From: Symbiodinium kawagutii
Lineage: Eukaryota; Sar; Dinophyceae; Suessiales; Symbiodiniaceae
Length of the DNA stretch: 64,000 nt
Direction: 5' to 3'
Assembly (NCBI GenBank): GCA_009767595.1
Contig: VSDK01009674.1
Span: forward strand, 127,950 to 191,949
How positions within the stretch are numbered: the first letter of the stretch is position 1; each line of letters starts with the position of its first letter. Positions 56,151-64,000 of this stretch are shown piece by piece. The notes beneath the pieces were generated by a model. That model searched no databases, was not told the origin of the DNA, and was given only the letters and a program-made list of their open reading frames with translations. A program made the position numbers and the translations under genes.

Positions 56151-56214
56151 GTTAGCAACCTTTTAGATAACAGTTGTTAGCAACCCTGAACCCTTAGTTG
56201 GTTGGTTGCTCCAG

Positions 56215-58701
56215 GACGAGCGCCGCAAGGCCGAGGCCGAGGCCAAGCGCCAGGCCGAGGCGGAAGCCAAGCGCCTGGCGGCGGAGGCCGAGGCCAAGAG
56301 ACGCGCGGAGCTCAAGGCACGGGGGGGGNNNNNNNNNNNNNNNNNNNNNNNNNNNNNNNNNNNNNNNNNNNNCCGAGGCAAAGAGACGCGCGGAGCTCAA
56401 GGCGCGGGGGGGCCCCGTGCCCCAGCCACGGGGCGCCAGGGGGCGCCACGGGGCGCCAGGGGCAGGTCATGGTGGGTCATGGATGGTGGGTGGTGGTGCC
56501 CCCCAATCACCACAGCAATGGAGCAGATGTGTAGGGTTTTTTCATTTTCATGGGGGTATGTCTCTTTGCGACTTGTGATTTTGAAGATGTGTAGAGTGAG
56601 TTATATGGATTGAGAGGACTATTTTTCACGACGTAATTCAGCTTGAATACAAGGTAGACTCATGTTCGGAAGTGCAGAATTACTTCATACCATGTGGTGA
56701 GGATCCCCTTAGATGGACTCTCGCTGCGCATGATTCCGAGTGTGGTGGAGGCTGCGGCACAGCGGGCGAGAGAGAAGGCAAAACAGGTCGGGCGTCACCA
56801 GTCACGGCTCCCCACAATCAGCGGTGGCACTTGGATGTGCAGCTGGGGTCCTGGAAAGCAAAGTTATAAACACTATGTGGCGGCTTATGACCTCATAACC
56901 ATGACTAGTTACCACTTACTGCGGATGTACATCAATGTAGGCAGGTTGTTTTGCAATGGCTAAGCAAAACCATCAGCAGCACATTTCAAGTCGTGCTTAG
57001 ATAGTTCGGGTTTTGAGCAATAGCCCTTCTCCGCATGTTTTGCGCCTTTGGGATCATTGACCTGGCAAATGACAGCAACTGAGTTAGCCTTGCAAGATCC
57101 ACCAAACGGTATTTGGAAGGGGGATTTCATACAGGGAAGATGGTTGATGATCATCAGGCAGGTAGGTGAAGATTCCAAAACCAAAAAAAGATGCCCATGC
57201 CGAAGGAGTTCAGAATGAGACTGTCACTGATAGGTCTGGAACATGTTTATTATGTTTATTTACCAATTTTTTTTTCAGAATATGTTTATGGAATGATACT
57301 GCTCAGAATGTTTATTATGATTAGTGAAACAGTATTATGTTATTATAATACACACTTTATGATGAAACAGTATTATGATTAGTTTCCTACTTTTATGTTA
57401 TTATGTTTAGTTTAGTGGGTTCTTTAAGAAAACGTTTGGACAAGCTGTGAAACACCCACAATGACATACAATGGCTATCGATGCCGCTGACCTTTGCAGC
57501 AAAATGCCCGCCGCTTTGGAGTGCCCCAATGACATCAACGTTGACATGGTGACGTGGTTAGTTGTTGCGATTGAAGATGGTGCCATATCCGGCCGCTGTC
57601 ATCACAAGCAGCGAGTAGACAGTTCCACAGCGTCAGGAAGCTGAAGAAGCTGCAGCAGCGGCCAAAGCTGCGGAAGAAGCAGAAGCCAAAGCGGCGGAAG
57701 AAGCGGAAGCCAAAGCGGCGGAAGAAGCGGAAGCCAAAGCGGCAGAAGAAGCTGAAACCAAAGCGGCAGAAGAAGCCGAAACCAAAGCGGCAGAAGAAGC
57801 TGAAACCAAGGCAACGCCGCCCAGGGGGACAAAACAGGGGTTCAACATTGTTTTCAACCGGACCTCGCCTGGGCAAACCTGGTGTGTGAAATGGCTGCAT
57901 GAATCAACATGTCGTGTAGATTTCCAGATGAGGCAAGTGAACAATTTCAAGAGAAAATGCAGTATAATCAAGCAAGAAGCCTGAAAAGGATAGATGACTA
58001 GATGACGAAGAGGTACAACAAGGAGTTGATAGACGAGGCAATAAAGGGGCAATACCAAATAATGTAATCAGGTCATGTTTGTTTTTTTGTAGAGATTTAT
58101 AATGGTAGGGATTTATACTGTACAAAAAAAGTAGTGCAAAGAGACAGTAATGACTGGCATTCACAAAGGACAATTCAGATGGAGCAAGGCCAGGCAAACG
58201 ATGGGCAGCTGATATATATATATATAGATTATAGATCAGTTGTGACCCAGGGGTGATTCATTTGATATTTCGATGCAGAAATACAGCCATTTATGACATG
58301 GGCTTTGGAACTGCATCTTCATTGTGCAAATGACGGGGTCAATCCGCAACGGACAGTGATGGCCATGGCCAGTTTACGGACAAATGTGGATGTGTCGTGG
58401 ACGACCATGACATCTATGAAGATGTTTGGAGCCAGTGGGGTCTCCGCTCAACGTCACTGTGTTGAGCTGACCCGCTTTAGTCAGCTCCTCCTGATTGATT
58501 TGGGACTCATGTCAGATCGTACAGTTGCTGAAAGTTGCTTTGGGGATGTCGGCTCATTGGACATGAGTCGAAGTTGCCAGTGCCCTTCAGGATGCTGAAG
58601 CTGAAGGAACCACAGAAGCGAAGGCAGTCCGGCCCATGGGTTCCCCTGTGCCGTTGCAACAAACCCAGTGGCTGAAAGACCGCGGGTGCACATCTACCGA
58701 A
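56215..58701 (+). CDS. Ala/Glu/Lys-rich coiled-coil gene, several exons
   Basis: Five candidate exons share composition. 56215-56415 (after GGTTGCTCCAG) reads DERRKAEAEAKRQAEAEAKR, LAAEAEAKRRAELKARGG and is broken by a gap. 56694-56786 reads RIPLDGLSLRMIPSVVEAAA, QRAREKAKQ up to GT. 57500-57548 reads KMPAALECPNDINVDM. 57637-57932 has eight-residue repeats (AAEEAEAK) then PPRGTKQGFNIVFNRTSPGQ, TWCVKWLHESTCRVDFQMR and a GCAAGT donor. 58591-58701 reads DAEAEGTTEAKAVRPMGSPV, PLQQTQWLKDRGCTSTE up to GTGATC. Long helical coiled coil is likely. That they form one gene is inference from strand, order and composition. Confidence 0.45.
56329..56372. other. Assembly gap inside repeat exon
   Basis: 44 N lie between two near-identical segments (AGACGCGCGGAGCTCAAGGC on both sides), so copies of the coding repeat are probably missing. 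Confidence 0.99.
56981..57150 (-). CDS. Possible minus-strand terminal exon
   Basis: The frame reads PFQIPFGGSCKANSVAVICQ, VNDPKGAKHAEKGYCSKPEL and SKHDLKCAADGFA, stop. It lies between two + strand exons of the coiled-coil model, probably in an intron. The reading is protein-like with four Cys, but no matching exon was found. Confidence 0.3.
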
Positions 58702-59237
58702 GTGATCAATGATGCAGTTTTCAGTTGGGCTTGGTTTTGGACCCACATCTATGGAGAGCAGGATTACTGCAAAGTAGTCAATTCACTAGGTTCAACTGTT
58801 TTGAAACTTTCAACAGTTTTCTTACAAGCAGCTCATCCCACCACATGCAGTCGAAATGGTTCTGATCATGGTATAGGGAGTATGGAAACTCATTACAACA
58901 AGTGATATCGGTCCTAGCTAATGTTCACCCAGCTATATTGAGAAATCATGATGCACATCTTGAATAGGAACATTTGCTTTCCTTTTTCCGCTGTGTTCCG
59001 GTCGTTTGCAGCAGAAGGATTGTTTTGTAATTATTGATTGCAAATCTTGGGAACTTCTTCCAACTCGGTCATGCTAGTGCGTATGTGTGGAACCTTGAGT
59101 GGTTCCACAAAAAATCAGAGATGCCTAGGAGAATGACGCCGAAGCAACCAAGGACATGTGGGCAGGGACGGTGGTCAACACAGGCAGGTACCACACGAGA
59201 CACAGATGGCGTCTTTTTCCGGAGGAAACTGTCTGCA

Positions 59238-59300
59238 TACATTCATACATACATACATACATACATACATACATACATACACACACATACATACATACAA
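59238..59300. repeat. (CATA)n microsatellite
   Basis: About 15 CATA/CACA tetranucleotides, then a short AG run (59310-59322). The flanks to 59900 contain many CATACATATA words and (TA)n. Non-coding. Confidence 0.95.
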
Positions 59301-59921
59301 ATACGTACAGAGAGAGAGAGAGACGTTGATGTGTAGAAATAGATGATGTTGTTTGCCCTCGTATATCTGAAATCACAATATACAAAATTTGTTTCAGAGA
59401 GCAAAACCAATGTTTTTTTATGATTTTTTTATGTGTATATATTTATACAAAATATATTTGTACAGAATTCCACACGTATGTGCGTGTGTTATGTTTGAGA
59501 TTTGTGCATACATATCTAGGCACATACAAGTTGTTTTACCGTACATGAGTAATTACACATATGCTTACAAATTCACATACATTCAATTACATAGGCACAC
59601 ACACACTACGTATAATCAATTATGTATGCACATACCATCAAGTACCACACGCATGTGTACATTACATACATATACATCGGAATGACTGATATCCGTTCTT
59701 GCATATTAATATAAATGTTTGTACCTAGTACAATGGATGTGTGTGTGTGTCCATCATTGTCTATGTGTATATCTATATATCTCTATATATATATATATAT
59801 ATATGTAGCATTTTATACCTGATACACTACACATCAAATACTATCTATATCCATCTATATTTGCACATGCATATAGTATTTTGACGTGTGTGCATCTACA
59901 TGGTGAGATTTTCCGCACCCA

Positions 59922-60346
59922 ATGACCTGGCGTGTCGCAGTGGCAGATCCCTGGTGTGCCATGGTTTCCAGTCGTCGCCTGTGGGCAATGGATGAGCTCC
60001 ATAGTGGATGAGCATTAGATCATGTTAGATGGCTATGGGTCATTATGGGTCAATATTAACCAGCAAGAATGGGGGATAATAACCAACCATTTTATAGGGA
60101 AAACAATGGTTAATATAATGATAGGGGAACCAGGGGTCTAGGGTTTTGACCCACTGCCAGATCAATGATGAGCACCATGAATTATCTATGTGCCTTGAGT
60201 TGCTGAGCAATGATGATCAGATCACGTCTAGTTTCGAGCATCCCACTGATCATTCCCCGGCCACATCCCCACACCGCCATGGTATTGCTGTGTCTCAAGC
60301 TGTCGCAGAAACCACCAAAATTTGCAGCTCATGGACACAGCAGTGA
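59922..60346 (+). CDS. Two-exon gene end split by a family D element
   Basis: The segment from ATG 59922 reads MTWRVAVADPWCAMVSSRRL, W and can end in phase 0 at a GC donor (TGTGG|GCAATG, 59985). Exon 60159-60346 starts directly after CCCACTGCCAG, the right end of element D, and reads INDEHHELSMCLELLSNDDQ, ITSSFEHPTDHSPATSPHRH, GIAVSQAVAETTKICSSWTQ, Q, stop TGA. The second exon is well supported by frame length and codon use; the first is weaker. No family is recognised. Confidence 0.45.
60034..60158. mobile_element. Family D element supplying an acceptor
   Basis: The left part is GGCTATGGGTCATTATGGGT and the right part GGGTTTTGACCCACTGCCAG, with inner AACCAACCA, GGGAAAACAATGGTTAA and GGGGAACCAGGGG. 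The right TIR ends with the AG used before the exon at 60159. Confidence 0.7.
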
Positions 60347-60967
60347 CAGTACACCTCTGACACAGGTAAAAACTTGCGGCTCTTTTCACTAAACATTCCA
60401 CAGCCAATTAATCAATGCATATGCAACTCACCCAACAAGGTGCACTTCGAACTAAAGGTTGAAGCCAACAACTCGAATCATCAAAAGCGCAGGCAGTGCA
60501 TCTTTTACAGCGAAAAACCACGGAAATAAGGGCAGATAAAGAATTAATCCAAGTGACATATTATGCGTTTGTGTCCAAATGGACAGTAAAGACTATAGGG
60601 ATCACTATACCAATCTATACCATGTATAGGTTCCACTACCAGAAATCCGTTGGCTCACCCCCAAAACTATGTGTCTATGTCTTGAGTCCTGTTTGTTCGT
60701 GGAGAAAGTTGTAGTGTTGCCAAAGACGTTTCATACTTTCAGGGACCATTGCTAGGCATATCAACTGTAATCCACCAATGTCAACCACTGATTGCGATTA
60801 CTAGCCAGTAGCAACCCTCATTAATCAGTACTAACAATGCTTAGTTAACCATTGTATGATTTTGAACCATTAATGACCAGTATTGACCATCTGTGATCCA
60901 TCAATGTCAGCTCATCATTACGACCTCGAGATTTTCGCTCCGCTGCGGACGAACTCACCTGCCTGCC

Positions 60968-62408
60968 ATGGCGGACATTGTGGAGCATCACATGCAGGAA
61001 CGCGTGGATTGGGGGATGGGTCGAAAACCAGGTGCACCTAGGTCACCTAAGAAACCTCAAACTATGCTGTACTGTACATGTATCATACATGGGAGTTGAA
61101 CATGTTACCATAAATATAATCAACTATATAAGATTCAATCATTTCACATATCACATATATCTATATGATTCTCCCAAAGAATCTCAATGGTTTCATGTTT
61201 AAGAGGAAACAAAGCATTCTGGCATCGCTATATTTTTTGGAAGATTTGACTATTAGGTGAAATATGCAAGTTAATTCTGGGTCCTGATGATTTTGTATGC
61301 ACGGGAAAGCAAGGCGTTGGTGTTCTGTATTTTCAGAGTCTAAACAGAATCTGGTTTCGTCCATAAATGGTACTCCCGATCCAATAATAACTATTATTAC
61401 TCGCGGAAACAACAGTTTTCAGTTTTGGGGGCTCACCATTCTTGAACAAACCCATCTCAAACATTGAGAAAGAGCTTGCACATGAACAGGAAGCGAAGTG
61501 TTTATTCAGCACGGCATCATCCACTTTTTGGATGGTTACCAAGGCTGGATCCAACCAGCAATGTGGGTAGGCATGTCCCATTTGATTTCTTCAACACATC
61601 CGTTTGTTTTGATTCAAAACTCCCAAGTGGGCTCCTACAGTACCCGCTGTCATCCCCAAGCTATCATTCATTTGCCACATCTTGGAGTACTGCCATCTAA
61701 GTGGACAGTCCCCAGCAAGTCGGGCCAGGAAATGGTGCCTGAATTGGATGACCTCAGGCGGAAGAACATTTTTTCTGAGGAAGAAATCAGGTGCCACGGA
61801 GTGTCCACGGGCGGAGAAGTCACTTCACAGCTTGAGAAATTCCAGGACCCATTCTGTCAGCATGACTTCGGGTCGATGACATGTGCAGTTGAGTCTTTTT
61901 AGCCAATGAATTTACTAACATTGATCAATTCTTGGATTCAGTTCTTTCATGTTTCTATATGGGGATGATGAAATGACGGGCATGCCGCCAATGTCAGGCT
62001 TTTTGCCAAATCGTCTCGTCATGGGAGTTTGGCAATGTTGCCCCTGTGATGGTCAGCTACGTAAGATTTTGGAAGCACGTCAGCTACCTATCGTTGTTGG
62101 ATGCTTCTGGACCTACAAAACTATCTTGACAAGCTCAAGATCACGAAAGGATTCCCAGTATCCACGGCAAGCTCTTGCTTCATGTGGAAATCGTTCTAGA
62201 GCCCCATGCTGAACTCAATAGACTGAGATAAGGCCAGCTTCTTGTGAATTCAACATAAATCACCATGTTTCAGTCATGTATGGAATGTTCACCCGCCTTC
62301 AGCCGGATTTCCAACACTGGTACACAGGAGCAACCACACTTGGTAGTTTCCGGCCCCGTTGCGAGGCAAATCGTTCGTCGGCGCAGAGATTTTGAATACT
62401 GCCTGCAG
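60968..62408 (+). CDS. UTP6: UTP6, 5' exons (U3 snoRNP / small-subunit processome protein)
   Basis: Exon 1 (60968-60997) reads MADIVEHHMQ. Exon 2 (61729-61790) reads EMVPELDDLRRKNIFSEEEI. Exon 3 (62366-62408) reads RQIVRRRRDFEYCLQ. Joined, this matches the conserved N-terminus of UTP6: a short helix, then M/I-P-E-L/M-x-x-L, a G/I-L/I-F-x-x-x-E-I/V, and K/R-R-x-D-F-E-Y. UTP6 acts in the nucleolus in early 18S rRNA processing as part of the UTP-B subcomplex. Intron 1 appears to be GA-AG (CAG|GAA at both ends); intron 2 is GT-AG, phase 2. Only about 45 of roughly 600 residues are visible; the rest must lie past the right edge or in exons I could not find. Confidence 0.75.
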
Positions 62409-62409
62409 T

Positions 62410-64000
62410 GACTGGACAAGATTTTGGATAGGGTCCAAGGGTCAGCGGCAGCCTGCTGACTGATCACCAGCGATCGTGTTGGATAGACTTGGATACTGGG
62501 TACGTGCACAGTGGCAGATTGCCAAGATCGGAATGTGCCAATCACTGTATTCCAATGGTGGACAGTCTTCATAGCTCAAGTGCGTTTTGATTTGCAACCA
62601 CTCCAGATGTTGATACGTCAAGCTGCCAAATCTGCAGTTCTTGGCTGGTCGATCACTCCACAGCTGGGCAAACAATCATTTGATACAATATGTGGTGCTC
62701 TTTGCTAGTTCAGCATTGAACAACAAATGATACTGTAAATGCGATGGCAGAACTAAGCCACCTTTGCTTATATAGATTATATATGGCAAGCAAGACATGT
62801 GTTTGTTTTGACAAGCAGTTCAGCTGGCCGCTTAATTACAGATGATCATGAATCATGGCCAATTCTGGTATGACTATGGAAGCCGTGAATATAATCAGGT
62901 GATTCTTTGAGTTGTTCTTTTTGCCAAGGGTCATAACATAGGGGGTGCCCCAGGCACAGACCCAGCCAGGCAGCATAATATATTATTTGGTTGGAGGTTT
63001 CAAACGTGTTTTTTTTTATCCAATGATTAAGTGATGGTTGATTGACTCCAATTTTTCAGAGGGGTGGTTCAATCACAAACCATTTATGATCGTTGGCAAC
63101 CAATGTAGCCATTACAGTAACCGTTATCAACCAGCTTACAACAGGCCCTTTATCAACCACTGATGCCGTGAACAGCAATTTACAGCTCCTCCGAAGATGA
63201 GGAAGTGAGCGGAAGTGGTGTCTTTCACGGGAACTAACAGAAGGTAAATGTGTGTCCAATCCCCAACGCAGATACCTCTGTGTTTCTTAATCGCAAGCAG
63301 TTTGGCTAGGGTCCGCGACATTGGCAACATAGACAAGCAGTCATGGTCCTTGCTCATTCTCGATTTGTACGTGATTATACAAACGAGGCTGAAATGGATA
63401 GATGATGCGAGATGATGGTAGATGAGCATCCCAACAAAGACTATTCTGTTTACTTACTCTGGCATGTTCCTTGGGGAAAACTGTTTTTGACAAAGTGCCG
63501 TGTATTAAAGTAGCCATGCTTTCAACAGAAGAACTCTTCACAATGGATGACAGACAAGCGCTTTACTGTATGTGCCTCGATTGTACAGATTGTTGTTCAG
63601 TGTTTCCGATGTTCCTCATCAATGCTGGCTAGCAGCTATCATGTTTCTTGACCAACATTCAGCACATCAAACAGTTGGGCACCAACCCTTCCGCGACCAA
63701 CCGCTAAGGCGAAAGACCCGGAAACAGGAGGCGTTTCGGAGCGGGGGCAGAGAGCGATCAGTGGATGGTAGCTGGCCATGTTTCAACGACAACCAATGCT
63801 ATCAGCAACATAAGGGGTGGTGTTTAGCAGCTACAACACAAGTAGCAAGTGTATCAGCTAGTTGATAACAGCCCAAACATGCCCAAAGTAGTGAACTTAG
63901 CAGCCAGTTGGGTTGCTGTAACACAAGTATCAACTGCTGCTATCATCTCGTTGACGTGGTAGCGCAGTGTGTCAGTGTGTTTGGAATGCTTCTAATTTTA
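62410..64000. other. Expected UTP6 intron/exon region, no further exon assigned
   Basis: Element B13 lies at 62990-63082. Weak coding patches are at 62625-62690 (MLIRQAAKSAVLGWSITPQL after CACTCCAG), 63182-63232 (SSSEDEEVSGSGVFHG) and 63670-63765 (three open frames, for example PTAKAKDPETGGVSERGQRA). None could be aligned to UTP6 by eye. Confidence 0.35.

Noticed and set aside
57535..57900. Phe/Arg-rich minus-strand frames opposite the coiled-coil repeat
   Set aside because: Shadow of the Ala/Glu/Lys repeat on the + strand; composition is explained by the complement of GAAGAAGC units.

Overview
This window reads as nuclear DNA of a dinoflagellate, most like the Symbiodiniaceae group. The evidence is: (i) an intronless protein at 29407-31254 that joins a ubiquitin-like N-terminus to about twenty 22-residue repeats of the F-N-Q-S-L-D / L-Q-T-L type, an architecture I know from dinoflagellates; (ii) a possible remnant of the dinoflagellate spliced leader upstream of it; (iii) very short exons with AG|G acceptors and with GC or GA donors as well as GT; (iv) gene-poor, AT-leaning DNA full of degenerate 'TGGTTAATGATGG' repeats. 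No bacterial operons, tRNA, rRNA or CRISPR were seen. Two runs of N (37143-37247, 56329-56372) are assembly gaps.

Nearly all supported coding sequence is on the + strand, as small exons lying in GC-richer islands. The best named gene is the 5' end of UTP6 (small-subunit processome protein), rebuilt from three exons at 60968-62408. Two single-exon genes are clear: the ubiquitin-like/leucine-rich-repeat protein and a C2H2/C2HC zinc-finger protein (24987-25514). Multi-exon models without a recognised function lie at 1720-2091, 5805-6195, 9360-9654, 12888-13340, 19463-20388, 27974-28260, 52095-52871, 53217-53400, 59922-60346 and, for an Ala/Glu/Lys-rich coiled-coil protein, 56215-58701. Many isolated exons are given with lower confidence; where two frames are open I say so.

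The most interesting feature is a set of short non-autonomous elements with terminal inverted repeats (families A, B and D) whose ends coincide with splice sites. Family A (TA-flanked, TIR beginning CAAGGTGGGCCCCC) sits between phase-compatible exons at 1835-1997, 5952-6065, 12925-13049 and 13143-13266, the GT donor being inside the left TIR. Family B (CTGGTTGGTGG...CCACCAACCAG) starts with GT and ends with AG and fills the introns at 28083-28172 and 53401-53500. Family D carries GTGAGC, GCAAGC, GCGAGC or GCGAGT, all donor-like, in its left TIR. These look like introners, that is, transposable elements that make introns on insertion. Further families (C, E, F, G, H) are described but were not linked to splicing.

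Region by region: 1-3.5 kb short repeats and the first introner gene; 3.5-9.7 kb scattered exons between C, D and B elements; 10.1-11.3 kb microsatellite and a decamer array; 11.3-14.4 kb exons with two family A introns and a possible CCCH finger; 15.7-16.3 kb a 74-bp minisatellite followed by exons; 16.8-18.2 kb degenerate AT-rich repeat; 18.8-20.4 kb exons and a 230-bp duplication; 23-25.5 kb exons and the zinc-finger gene; 26.6-28.3 kb exons; 29.2-31.3 kb the LRR gene; 32-45.7 kb scattered exons, one retroelement-like fragment and repeats; 46-50.2 kb few exons; 51-55 kb an exon-rich stretch; 56.2-58.7 kb the coiled-coil gene; 59-64 kb microsatellites, a D-element gene and UTP6.
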